A DNA stretch of 64,000 nt from Suilimivivens sp045586385. Its GTDB lineage: Bacteria; Bacillota; Clostridia; Lachnospirales; Lachnospiraceae. The translations under genes were made by a program, and so were the position numbers. The notes beneath the pieces were generated by a model. It searched no databases and was not told the DNA's origin. It saw nothing but the letters and a program-made list of their open reading frames with translations. Location of the stretch: contig JAZNAE010000005.1 in assembly GCA_045586385.1 (NCBI GenBank), forward strand, positions 1-64,000. The letters are read 5' to 3'. Shown here piece after piece: positions 45,279 to 54,018 of the stretch (its first letter is position 1; each line of letters opens with the position of its first letter).

Positions 45279-45683
45279 ATGGAACACATGAGTAGAAGAG
45301 AACTTAGAGAACAGATATTTAAACTGTTGTTTCGTATAGAATTTAATCAAAAAGACGAAATGCCTCAGCAGACGACCTTCTTTTTTGAAGAAGAAAATAC
45401 TGCCGATGAAACGGAGGCAGCATATATTTCCGGAAAAGTTGATAAAATTGTAGAAAAACTTGAGGAAATTGATCAGGAATTAAATGAAAAGGTAGAAGGA
45501 TGGGATACCGGCAGAATGGGTAAAGTGGACTTAACCATTTTAAGATTGGCTGTTTATGAGATTTTATTCGATGAAACAATTCCCACCGGAGTAGCCATTA
45601 ATGAAGCAGTGGAGCTTGCGAAAAAATTCGGACAGGATTCCTCAAAGGCGTTCGTAAACGGAGTATTGGCTAAATTTGCTTAA
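45279..45683 (+). CDS. nusB: Transcription antitermination factor NusB
   Basis: 134 residues, all-helical. SRRELREQIFKLLFRIEFNQ at the N-terminus and VDLTILRLAVYEILFDETIPTGVAINEAVELAKKFG with FVNGVLAK near the C-terminus are typical. It works with NusE/S10 in rRNA antitermination. The start may be ATG 45279 or 45288. First of a tight run nusB-xseA-xseB-ispA-dxs. Confidence 0.95.
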   Translation: MEHMSRRELREQIFKLLFRIEFNQKDEMPQQTTFFFEEENTADETEAAYISGKVDKIVEKLEEIDQELNEKVEGWDTGRMGKVDLTILRLAVYEILFDETIPTGVAINEAVELAKKFGQDSSKAFVNGVLAKFA

Positions 45684-45697
45684 GGCAGGAGTATGAC

Positions 45698-46927
45698 ATG
45701 AAGAATGTATATACAGTCGGCCAGATAAATTCATATATTAAAAATATGTTTACCCAGGATTTTTTGTTGCAGGACTTATCTGTAAAGGGAGAGGTCAGTA
45801 ACTGTAAATATCATTCTTCCGGGCATATATATTTTACGTTGAAAGATATGAAAGGAACGATTTCCTGCGTGATGTTTGCAGGAAGTCGTTCCGGTCTTGC
45901 ATTTCGGCTAATGGAAGGATTGCAGGTCATTGTGCGCGGAACGGTAGACGTTTATGAACGTGACGGCAAGTACCAATTATATGCAAAAGAAATAACGCAG
46001 GACGGAGCAGGCGCTCTTTATGAGAAATTCGAAAAGCTGAAAAGAGAATTAAAAGAACAGGGGATGTTTGATTCCTGTTACAAAAAGGAGATACCCTCTT
46101 ACTGTAAAACTTTAGGCGTGGTAACGGCGCCTACCGGTGCTGCAGTAAGAGATATTATTAATATAGCAACCAGACGAAACCCGTATATACAAATTATTAT
46201 TTATCCTGCACTGGTACAGGGGGAAGGTGCACCACAGAGTATTGTAAACGGTATTCATGCACTGGAGCATATGGGAGTTGACGTTATGATTGTGGGCAGA
46301 GGCGGCGGTTCCATTGAAGACTTATGGGCCTTTAATGAAGAATGTGTTGCCCAGGCCGTATTTGATTGTAGTGTACCGGTTATCTCTGCAGTCGGACATG
46401 AAACAGATACTACCATTATTGATTATGTGGCTGATTTGCGGGCACCAACACCGTCTGCTGCAGCAGAACTTGCGGTTTTCGATGTAATGCTGACCCTTCA
46501 AAGTCTAAAGGAAACAGAATTCACCATGCAAAGAATTATGCGGGGGAAATTAGAATGGCAAAGAGCACGTTACAAAACCTATGAAGCAAAAATACGAATG
46601 AATTCTCCGATGGGAAAGATTCGCGAAAAAAAGACATGGCTGCTTAGACAGGAAGAAAAAGTGAATGATGCAATGAAGTCAAAAATACTAAGAAGCCGTC
46701 ATAGATTAGATATTTACATTGAAAAGATAAAAGGACTTTCTCCACTTGAAAAGCTGAATCAGGGCTTTTCCTATGTGTCAGATAAGAGTGGAATGGCAGT
46801 AAAGAGTATTCATCAGGTAGAAGAAGGAGATAACCTTCAGATTTTTGTTCGTGACGGCGTGATAGATGCACATGTCACGAACAAGGAAAAGTCAGAATGG
46901 ATGAATGTGGAGGTAAAGCATGGCTGA
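45698..46927 (+). CDS. xseA: Exonuclease VII large subunit
   Basis: 409 residues. N-terminal OB-fold (VKGEVSNCKYHSSGHIYFTLKD) followed by the catalytic core with GVVTAPTGAAVRDII, IVGRGGGSIEDLWAFNEE and SAVGHETDTTIIDYVADLRAPTPSAAAE. With XseB it degrades single-stranded DNA in both directions. Overlaps xseB by 8 bp. Confidence 0.97.
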   Translation: MKNVYTVGQINSYIKNMFTQDFLLQDLSVKGEVSNCKYHSSGHIYFTLKDMKGTISCVMFAGSRSGLAFRLMEGLQVIVRGTVDVYERDGKYQLYAKEITQDGAGALYEKFEKLKRELKEQGMFDSCYKKEIPSYCKTLGVVTAPTGAAVRDIINIATRRNPYIQIIIYPALVQGEGAPQSIVNGIHALEHMGVDVMIVGRGGGSIEDLWAFNEECVAQAVFDCSVPVISAVGHETDTTIIDYVADLRAPTPSAAAELAVFDVMLTLQSLKETEFTMQRIMRGKLEWQRARYKTYEAKIRMNSPMGKIREKKTWLLRQEEKVNDAMKSKILRSRHRLDIYIEKIKGLSPLEKLNQGFSYVSDKSGMAVKSIHQVEEGDNLQIFVRDGVIDAHVTNKEKSEWMNVEVKHG

Positions 46928-47135
46928 AAAGAAAAGTGATTTTAGTCTGGAAGAAGCATTCTCCATGTTAGATAAGACAGTGGAGAATCTTGAAAGAGAA
47001 GATATTACATTGGAAGAATCTTTTGCAGAGTATCAAAAAGGTGTAGAGTTATTGAAATTGTGTAATGATGCAATTGACCGTGTAGAGAAAAAAGTACTTG
47101 TGTTGAACGAAAAGGGTGAACTAAATGAGTTTTAA
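46920..47135 (+). CDS. xseB: Exonuclease VII small subunit
   Basis: 71 residues: FSLEEAFSMLDKTVENLEREDITLEESFAEYQKGVELLKLCN is the XseB coiled-coil hairpin. It binds in multiple copies to XseA. It overlaps xseA by 8 bp and ispA by 11 bp, so all three are translationally coupled. Confidence 0.96.
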   Translation: MAEKKSDFSLEEAFSMLDKTVENLEREDITLEESFAEYQKGVELLKLCNDAIDRVEKKVLVLNEKGELNEF

Positions 47136-48042
47136 AGAAGAGTTGCAAGGTAGAGTAAATCATATAGAAGAGATTCTTGCCATGTATTTGCCGGAAGAGA
47201 CCGGGTATCAGAAAACAGTTTTTGAAGCAATGAACTACAGCGTCACAGCAGGAGGTAAAAGGCTTCGGCCCATGCTGATGGAAGAATGCTATAAACTTTT
47301 CGGCGGTCAAGGCGATATTGTAAAACCTTTTATGGCAGCACTGGAGATGATTCACAATTATTCGCTTGTACATGATGATCTGCCGGCAATGGATAACGAT
47401 GAATATCGGAGAGGCCGGAAAACCACATGGACTGTCTATGGTGACGGGATGGCAGTGCTTGCAGGTGACGGACTTTTGAATTTGGCCTATGAAACGGCAG
47501 CAAAGGCATTTGATATGGCCGAGGATATCCGGGATTATAAATGTGTAGCAAATGCAATGCAGATTTTAGGTAAGAAGTCAGGTGTATACGGAATGATTGG
47601 TGGGCAGACTGCCGACATTGAAGCGGAGGAAGGAAAAAGTCCGCTTACGGAAGAATTGCTTTTGTTTATTCACGAAAATAAAACGGCAGCCTTAATCCAG
47701 GCAGCTATGATGATTGGTGCCACCCTTGCAGGTGCAGATATAGATGATGTGATGCGTATGGAGCGTGTGGCTTATAATATCGGTATCGCTTTTCAGATTC
47801 AGGATGATATTCTTGATGTGACAAGCACCACGGAAGTACTTGGGAAACCGGTGGGAAGTGATGAAAAGAATCACAAGCTTACTTATGTGACATTAAAAGG
47901 ACTTGATGCTTCGAGATGTGAAGTGGAAAGACTATCAAGGGAAGCAATGGAGATTCTTGCCGATTTGCAGAAGAAGGAAGGAAATACTTCCGGTGCATTT
48001 TTGATAGAATTGGTGGAATCATTAATAACAAGAGAAAAATAG
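47125..48042 (+). CDS. ispA: Polyprenyl synthetase, farnesyl diphosphate synthase type
   Basis: 305 residues. First aspartate-rich motif in HDDLPAMDNDEYRRG and second in FQIQDDILDVTSTTE; GGKRLRPML near the N-terminus binds diphosphate. It condenses IPP with allylic diphosphates to make C15 (possibly C20) precursors for undecaprenyl-P and other isoprenoids. The insertion of two residues in the first motif (DDLPAMD) is the short-chain type. It precedes dxs, which supplies the same pathway. Confidence 0.94.
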   Translation: MSFKEELQGRVNHIEEILAMYLPEETGYQKTVFEAMNYSVTAGGKRLRPMLMEECYKLFGGQGDIVKPFMAALEMIHNYSLVHDDLPAMDNDEYRRGRKTTWTVYGDGMAVLAGDGLLNLAYETAAKAFDMAEDIRDYKCVANAMQILGKKSGVYGMIGGQTADIEAEEGKSPLTEELLLFIHENKTAALIQAAMMIGATLAGADIDDVMRMERVAYNIGIAFQIQDDILDVTSTTEVLGKPVGSDEKNHKLTYVTLKGLDASRCEVERLSREAMEILADLQKKEGNTSGAFLIELVESLITREK

Positions 48043-48071
48043 GGGATTTTTAAGAAAAGAAGGATACAGAT

Positions 48072-49940
48072 ATGCTACTTGACAATATCAAAAAGGAAAA
48101 TGATATCAAAAATATAAAACCTGATCTTTATCCGCAGCTTGCAGAGGAAATCAGGCAGTTTTTGATTGAAAAAATATCTAAAACAGGAGGACATTTAGGT
48201 TCCAATCTGGGAGCAGTGGAGCTTACCATGGCACTCCATTTGGCATTCAGGCTTCCGGAAGATAAAATTATTTGGGATGTGGGGCACCAGTCTTATACGC
48301 ATAAGTTATTGACCGGACGAAGAGATGGATTTGAAAATCTGCGAAAATACCATGGTATGAGCGGATTCCCCAAAAGAAAAGAAAGTGATTGTGACTGTTT
48401 TGATACGGGACACAGTTCCACATCTATCTCCGCAGGACTTGGTCTTGTAAAAGCAAGGGATATTCAGGAACAGAATCACAGTGTTATTTCTGTTATCGGC
48501 GACGGTTCCCTAACCGGTGGCATGGCATATGAGGCACTGAATAATGCAGCCAAATTAGAGACTAATTTCATTATTGTTTTAAATGATAATAATATGTCTA
48601 TTTCCGAAAATGTAGGTGGTGTATCCAAGTATCTGAATAATATCCGAACAGCAGATACTTATCTTGATATCAAAGAAGGCATTTATAACACGCTGATGGA
48701 TATTCCCAAGTATGGTGGTAAAGTGATACGGGGAATCCGTAATGCGAAGAGCAGTTTTAAGCATCTGATTGTTCCCGGCATGTTTTTCGAGGACATGGGA
48801 ATTACTTATTTGGGACCTGTTGACGGGCATGATATTCCCGCAATGCTTCGCATGTTCCAGGAAGCAAAGCGCGTGAGAAATGCAGTGCTTGTCCATGTCA
48901 TTACACAGAAAGGAAAGGGGTATGCACCGGCTGAACGCCATCCGGCAAGATTCCATGGTGCTGAGCCTTTTGACATAGAAACAGGTATTCCTTCCAAGCC
49001 CAGAAATGTGGCTAATTATACCGATATTTTCTCGACGGTAATGACCAAACTCGGAGCAAGGGATGAAAAGGTGGTTGCCATTACTGCAGCCATGCCGGAC
49101 GGGACAGGACTTAAGAGATTTAGAAATATGTATCCCGACAGATTTTTTGATGTGGGAATTGCTGAAGAACATGCGGTGACTTTCGCGGCAGGTCTTGCTG
49201 CCGGAGGCTTAAAACCTGTAGTTGCAATCTATTCTTCTTTCCTGCAAAGAGCATACGATCAGATTATTCATGACGTATGTATCCAGAATCTGCCCGTTGT
49301 GTTTGCAATTGACAGGGCTGGTCTCGTGGGAAGTGATGGTGAGACACATCAGGGTATCTTTGATTTATCTTATTTATCATCCATACCCAATATGCATGTG
49401 ATGGCACCTAAGAATAAATGGGAACTTTCCGATATGCTTAAATTTGCACTTGGGCTTAATGCCCCTGTTGCCATCCGCTATCCTAGAGGAGAAGCATATG
49501 CGGGACTTGAAGAATTCAGAGCACCCATCGAACTTGGGAAAGCGGAAGCCATTTATGCAGAGGGTGAAATCTGTCTTCTTGCGATAGGCAGTATGGTGAA
49601 AGAAGCAGAAGCAGTAAGAGAAAGTTTAAAAGAAGCAGGATATAAATGTAGTTTAATTAACAGCCGTTTTGTAAAACCTATCGATGAAGATGCCGTATAC
49701 TGGGCAGCGAAGAATCATAAGCTTGTGGTTACCATGGAAGAAAATGTTGCCAGCGGTGGCTACGGTGAAAAAGTCAGAGAATATATGGATACTCTTGATT
49801 TTGACGTTAAATTGTTGAATATTACGATTCCCGATGAATATGTAGAGCACGGAAACGTAGACCTCTTAAAGCAGGAAATCGGAATTGACGAAGAAAGCAT
49901 TGTAAGCCGTATTATAACAGCGATGGAAGCAATGAAATAA
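48072..49940 (+). CDS. dxs: 1-Deoxy-D-xylulose-5-phosphate synthase
   Basis: 622 residues, normal length. Thiamine-diphosphate site GDGSLTGGMAYEALNNA, substrate His region KTGGHLGSNLGAVEL and WDVGHQSYTHKLLTGR, and second-domain DVGIAEEHAVTFAAGLA and FLQRAYDQIIHDVC. It makes DXP from pyruvate and glyceraldehyde-3-phosphate, the first step of the MEP isoprenoid pathway. RBS GAAGGATACAGAT. Confidence 0.98.
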   Translation: MLLDNIKKENDIKNIKPDLYPQLAEEIRQFLIEKISKTGGHLGSNLGAVELTMALHLAFRLPEDKIIWDVGHQSYTHKLLTGRRDGFENLRKYHGMSGFPKRKESDCDCFDTGHSSTSISAGLGLVKARDIQEQNHSVISVIGDGSLTGGMAYEALNNAAKLETNFIIVLNDNNMSISENVGGVSKYLNNIRTADTYLDIKEGIYNTLMDIPKYGGKVIRGIRNAKSSFKHLIVPGMFFEDMGITYLGPVDGHDIPAMLRMFQEAKRVRNAVLVHVITQKGKGYAPAERHPARFHGAEPFDIETGIPSKPRNVANYTDIFSTVMTKLGARDEKVVAITAAMPDGTGLKRFRNMYPDRFFDVGIAEEHAVTFAAGLAAGGLKPVVAIYSSFLQRAYDQIIHDVCIQNLPVVFAIDRAGLVGSDGETHQGIFDLSYLSSIPNMHVMAPKNKWELSDMLKFALGLNAPVAIRYPRGEAYAGLEEFRAPIELGKAEAIYAEGEICLLAIGSMVKEAEAVRESLKEAGYKCSLINSRFVKPIDEDAVYWAAKNHKLVVTMEENVASGGYGEKVREYMDTLDFDVKLLNITIPDEYVEHGNVDLLKQEIGIDEESIVSRIITAMEAMK

Positions 49941-49957
49941 ATGAAAGCGACAAAATA

Positions 49958-50842
49958 ATGAAGGAACGTTTAGATGTTATTTTAGTACAAGAGGGGTATG
50001 CAGCCTCCCGCGAAAAAGCCAAAGCGATTATTATGTCCGGCAATGTGTTCGTGGATGGGCAGCGTGAAGATAAAGCAGGAACCACCTTTGATCTTACCAA
50101 GATTAAATTGGAAGTCAGGGGAAGCACATTGCCTTATGTGAGCAGAGGCGGGCTCAAACTGGAAAAGGCAATGAAGCACTTTGATTTAAGCCTTTCGGAA
50201 AAAGTGTGTATGGATATCGGAGCTTCCACAGGAGGGTTTACCGATTGCATGCTTCAAAACGGGGCAAAGAAGGTGTATTCCGTAGATGTAGGACATGGTC
50301 AGCTTGATTGGAAATTAAGGTGTGATGAGCGCGTGGTCTGCATGGAAAAAACAAATTTCCGTTATATGGTGCCGGGAGATATTGAAGATGTCCTTGATTT
50401 TGCATCTGTGGACGTGTCTTTTATTTCACTTACCAAGATACTCATTCCGGCAAGGGCACTTCTTCGGGCAGGCGGTGAAATGGTATGCCTTATTAAACCG
50501 CAGTTCGAAGCCGGGAAAGATAAGGTTGGCAAAAAAGGTGTCGTGAGAGAACCGGAGATTCATGAGGAAGTGATCCGAAAGGTCATTGATTTTGCCGATT
50601 ATATCGGATTTGATATTTTACATTTAGACTTTTCACCGATTAAAGGGCCGGAAGGTAATATTGAATATCTAGTACATCTTTTCAAAAACGAAGAAAAGAC
50701 ATTACCTACCGCAGAAATAACGGAAAGTGCGGCCGAGGAAGAATTAAAACTGGTTACAGAAAATAAAAGCGGCTATTCAAATAACACAGAAATGAAGAAA
50801 ATAATCGAAGAAACAGTAAACATGGCACATCAGCATTTGTAA
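49958..50842 (+). CDS. tlyA: TlyA family rRNA (cytidine-2'-O)-methyltransferase
   Basis: 294 residues. An N-terminal S4 RNA-binding domain (ERLDVILVQEGYAASREKAKAIIMSGNVFVDG) precedes an FtsJ-like methyltransferase with SAM motif DIGASTGGFTDCMLQNGAKKVY and later SVDVSFISLTKIL and CLIKPQFEAG. Homologues methylate 16S and 23S rRNA; haemolysin naming in this family is historical. About 40 extra, charged residues follow the core. Lies between dxs and nadK as in other Firmicutes. RBS is weak. Confidence 0.92.
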   Translation: MKERLDVILVQEGYAASREKAKAIIMSGNVFVDGQREDKAGTTFDLTKIKLEVRGSTLPYVSRGGLKLEKAMKHFDLSLSEKVCMDIGASTGGFTDCMLQNGAKKVYSVDVGHGQLDWKLRCDERVVCMEKTNFRYMVPGDIEDVLDFASVDVSFISLTKILIPARALLRAGGEMVCLIKPQFEAGKDKVGKKGVVREPEIHEEVIRKVIDFADYIGFDILHLDFSPIKGPEGNIEYLVHLFKNEEKTLPTAEITESAAEEELKLVTENKSGYSNNTEMKKIIEETVNMAHQHL

Positions 50843-50864
50843 GCGAAAGGCACGGGTAATAGCA

Positions 50865-51698
50865 GTGGAGCATTTTTATATTATTACCAATCAGACAAAG
50901 GATCCGCAGTTTAAAGTAACGAACCAAATTAAAGATTATCTTACAAACAGAGGGATAAAATGTACGCTCTCAAAGGAAGAACATGTTGATATCAATTGTG
51001 TGCCACAGGATAGCGATATCGTGATTGTTCTTGGCGGAGACGGAACACTCCTTCGGGCAGCGAATGATTTGGCAGGAAAGAATGTCCCCTTTTTAGGAAT
51101 TAATTTGGGGAATTTGGGATTTTTGGCAGAAGTAAATAAGGATGATATTGAAAATGCACTTTCCAAATTGCTGGAAGGAAATTATGAAATTGAAAAGCGT
51201 ATGATGCTGGCCGGGCATAGTTATGAGGGAGTAATTGAGAAGGACTGTACCAGAGCGTTAAATGATATTGTTATTACGCGTAAAGGTTCCCTTCAGATTA
51301 TTAAGTTCAGCATCAGTGTAAACGGACAATTTTTACATAGGTATCAGGCGGACGGTATGATTGTGGCAACACCTACAGGTTCAACCGGATACAATCTTTC
51401 GGCAGGCGGCCCTATAGTGGACCCGAAAGCGGAGATGATAGTAATAACACCGGTATGTCCGCATTCTATGCAGAATCGCAGCATTGTACTTTCTCCGGAC
51501 GATGAAATAACGATTGAGGTGGAGGCAAGCCATAAAGGAGAAAGGCAGGAAGTAGAAGCAATTTTTGATGGTAATCACAAGGTGACTTTATGTACCGGAG
51601 ATAGGATCATCATCAGACGTTCCGAAAAGACAACAGGAATCGTGAAGTTAAATAGAGTAAGCTTTTTAGAGAGACTACAGGAAAAGATGTGTGATTAG
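50865..51698 (+). CDS. nadK: NAD kinase
   Basis: 277 residues from GTG 50865; the ribosome binding site is poor, so the level may be low. The GGDGT motif (VLGGDGTLLRAAND), NLGNLGFLAEV, ALNDIVITRKG and PTGSTGYNLSAGGPIV are diagnostic. It phosphorylates NAD+ to NADP+ in the cytoplasm. Confidence 0.96.
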   Translation: MEHFYIITNQTKDPQFKVTNQIKDYLTNRGIKCTLSKEEHVDINCVPQDSDIVIVLGGDGTLLRAANDLAGKNVPFLGINLGNLGFLAEVNKDDIENALSKLLEGNYEIEKRMMLAGHSYEGVIEKDCTRALNDIVITRKGSLQIIKFSISVNGQFLHRYQADGMIVATPTGSTGYNLSAGGPIVDPKAEMIVITPVCPHSMQNRSIVLSPDDEITIEVEASHKGERQEVEAIFDGNHKVTLCTGDRIIIRRSEKTTGIVKLNRVSFLERLQEKMCD

Positions 51699-51723
51699 TA
51701 AGTACAGGAAAGGTATTTAGCAC

Positions 51724-52176
51724 ATGAAAAAGAGCAGACACCGTAAAATAAAAGAATTAGTAGAACAGTTCGAAATCGAAACCCAGGAAGAATTAGCCGA
51801 TATGCTTCGTGAAAGCGGATATGCCGTGACCCAGGCAACGGTCTCCAGAGATATCCGGGAATTAAAACTTTCCAAAGTACCGATGGGTGATGGTAGACAG
51901 AAATATACCATTCTGATTCACAGTGATCATTATCTAAGTGATAAATATATCCGTGTACTTCGCGACGGATTTGTTTCCATGGATATGGCACAGAATATTC
52001 TTGTGATTAAGACGGTTGCAGGAATGGCAATGGCAGTTGCTGCGGCTGTAGATGCCATGAAACTGAAAGAAATTGTAGGTTCTATTGCAGGTGACGATAC
52101 GATTATGGTGGCAGTCCGGACAGTGGAAGATACGAAATGTGTTATGGATACGATACGTGGTGTACTGGAGGAATAG
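51724..52176 (+). CDS. argR: Arginine repressor ArgR
   Basis: 150 residues. A winged-helix N-terminus (KIKELVEQFEIETQEELADML; TQATVSRDIRELKLSKVP) is followed by the hexamerising arginine-binding domain with GSIAGDDTIMVAVRT (Gly-Asp-Asp at the ligand site). It regulates arginine genes. It precedes recN as in B. subtilis. RBS ACAGGAAAGGTATTTAGC. Confidence 0.96.
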   Translation: MKKSRHRKIKELVEQFEIETQEELADMLRESGYAVTQATVSRDIRELKLSKVPMGDGRQKYTILIHSDHYLSDKYIRVLRDGFVSMDMAQNILVIKTVAGMAMAVAAAVDAMKLKEIVGSIAGDDTIMVAVRTVEDTKCVMDTIRGVLEE

Positions 52177-52203
52177 CCGACATTACACAGGAGGATACGA
52201 AAA

Positions 52204-53883
52204 ATGCTTGAGAGTTTACATGTAAAAAATCTGGCATTAATTGATGAGGCCGAGGTGGAATTTGCCGAAGGCCTTAATATACTTACGGGAGAAACAGGTG
52301 CCGGTAAGTCCATTATTATCGGTTCTGTCAACTTAGCATTAGGCGCAAAGGCAGATAAAGATTACATCCGTGCCGGAGCAGAGTATGCCTTGGTGGAACT
52401 TGTTTTTTCTTTAGATGAAAACCAAAGAAGCGTTGTTGAAGGTATGGAGCTTTCGGTTGAAGAAGACGGAACGCTGATTTTGCAAAGAAAAATAACAGCA
52501 GCCAGAAGTACTTGTAAAGTGAACGGAGAGACCGTAAGTAGTGGACAGTTAAAGGCCCTTGCGGCAGTGCTGCTTGATATGTATGGACAACACGAGCATC
52601 AATCGCTTTTAAAGGCGTCTAAGCATAAGATGCTTTTGGATGATTATGCAGGAGAGGAAGTCTATATTTGGAAAAAAAACTTAAGAGAAATTTATTCCGG
52701 TTATAAAAAAGCTAAGGCGGAACTTTCTGATAATAGGATGAATGAAGAAGATAGGAAGCGTGAAGCTGATCTTCTTTCTTTTGAGGTGAATGAACTTGAA
52801 GCTGCAGCCATTGTGCAGGGAGAGGATGAACAACTTGAAAAGGCTTACCGGCGAATGACAAATGCCAAGAGAATTAAAGAAGCTGTTTATATAGCACACG
52901 GGTTGACCGGATATGAAAATAACGGTAGTGCCGGAGAAGTAATTGGACGTGCTATGCGTGAACTTCGCAGTGTGGCAGGATATGAAGAGGATGCCGGGCA
53001 GCTCTGTGAGCAGCTTGGCGAAATTGATAATTTGTTAAATGATTTTAACAGAGCACTCGCAGATTACAGAGAGAGTCTGGAGTTTGATGAAGAAGAATTT
53101 GTTCAGACAGAAGAGCGCTTAAATGTAATCAACCGTTTGAAAGATAAATACGGAAATTCTTACGAACAAATCGTGCAGGCACTTGCTGATAAATCCGCAA
53201 GATTAGAACAATTAGAAAATTACGAAGAATATTTGAGGCAATTAGAAGAAAAACTAAACAAAGAAAAAGAAAAAATTCTTGTTTTGTGTAAGAAGATTTC
53301 CGATGCAAGAGGGCAGGCGGCAACAAAGCTTACAAAGAAATTGACAGATGCATTAATTGATTTGAATTTCTTGGATGTTGATTTTGAAATTTTGGTAAAA
53401 CCGGATGAGGAAAAGGTTTCAGAGGACGGATACGACGACATTGAGTTTTTAATTTCTACCAATCCCGGCGAAGCAAAGAAACCTCTGCAACAGGTGGCAA
53501 GTGGTGGTGAACTATCCAGAATCATGCTTGCATTTAAGAGTGTATTTGCCGATGAAGAAGGAACCAACACCTTGATTTTTGATGAAATCGATACAGGTAT
53601 CAGCGGAAGAACTGCATGGAAGGTATCCGAAAAACTGGGACAGTTATCAGCCGGACATCAGATTATTTGTATCACGCATTTGCCGCAGATTGCAGCCATG
53701 GCGGACACACATTTTCTGATTGAAAAGCAAGTAATAAATGACAGAACCGTAACCGGAATACATAAATTATCGGAAGAGGAAAGCCTTACAGAGATGGCCA
53801 GACTTCTTGGCAGCGGCAATGTAACGGAAGCGGTACTTGGTAATGCCAGAGAAATGAAAGAAATGGCAAGAAATGTAAAGTAA
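52204..53883 (+). CDS. recN: DNA repair protein RecN
   Basis: 559 residues, SMC-like ATPase: Walker A ILTGETGAGKSIIIGSVNLALG region at ~30, a long central coiled coil (~150-350), then signature ASGGELSRIMLAFKS and Walker B TLIFDEIDTGISG with ICITHLPQIAA. It tethers broken DNA ends in recombinational repair. Start follows ACAGGAGGATACGAAA. Confidence 0.97.
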   Translation: MLESLHVKNLALIDEAEVEFAEGLNILTGETGAGKSIIIGSVNLALGAKADKDYIRAGAEYALVELVFSLDENQRSVVEGMELSVEEDGTLILQRKITAARSTCKVNGETVSSGQLKALAAVLLDMYGQHEHQSLLKASKHKMLLDDYAGEEVYIWKKNLREIYSGYKKAKAELSDNRMNEEDRKREADLLSFEVNELEAAAIVQGEDEQLEKAYRRMTNAKRIKEAVYIAHGLTGYENNGSAGEVIGRAMRELRSVAGYEEDAGQLCEQLGEIDNLLNDFNRALADYRESLEFDEEEFVQTEERLNVINRLKDKYGNSYEQIVQALADKSARLEQLENYEEYLRQLEEKLNKEKEKILVLCKKISDARGQAATKLTKKLTDALIDLNFLDVDFEILVKPDEEKVSEDGYDDIEFLISTNPGEAKKPLQQVASGGELSRIMLAFKSVFADEEGTNTLIFDEIDTGISGRTAWKVSEKLGQLSAGHQIICITHLPQIAAMADTHFLIEKQVINDRTVTGIHKLSEEESLTEMARLLGSGNVTEAVLGNAREMKEMARNVK

Positions 53884-53897
53884 AAAACAGAAAATGG

Positions 53898-53928
53898 TTT
53901 ATTAAAAAAGAAGATTTTTCACATACTA
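53898..53928 (+). promoter_or_regulatory. Probable sigma-G/sigma-F promoter of spoIVB
   Basis: The -10 CATACTA (53922-53928) is the exact sigma-G-type element; TTATTA 17 bp upstream is a partial -35. Start would be near 53935, inside the left arm of the recN terminator, so spoIVB transcripts would lack half of that stem. Confidence 0.6.
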
Positions 53929-53956
53929 AAAGAGACATGCAATATGTCTCTTTTTT
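53929..53956 (+). terminator. recN terminator overlapping the spoIVB promoter
   Basis: A 10-bp stem, AAAGAGACAT (53929-53938) with ATGTCTCTTT (53944-53953), a GCAAT loop and T-run. Its left arm begins right after the sporulation -10 element. Confidence 0.85.
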
Positions 53957-54018
53957 CTTGCGGGAAACGAAGAGGGTATATTGGTTGTTTTCATAAGAAG
54001 AAAAAAGGGTGTGAAAAA

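Noticed and set aside
53944..54018. ATG 53944 as spoIVB start
   Set aside because: It lies in the right arm of the recN terminator and would add a Cys/Lys-rich N-terminus; TTG 54019 has a ribosome binding site.
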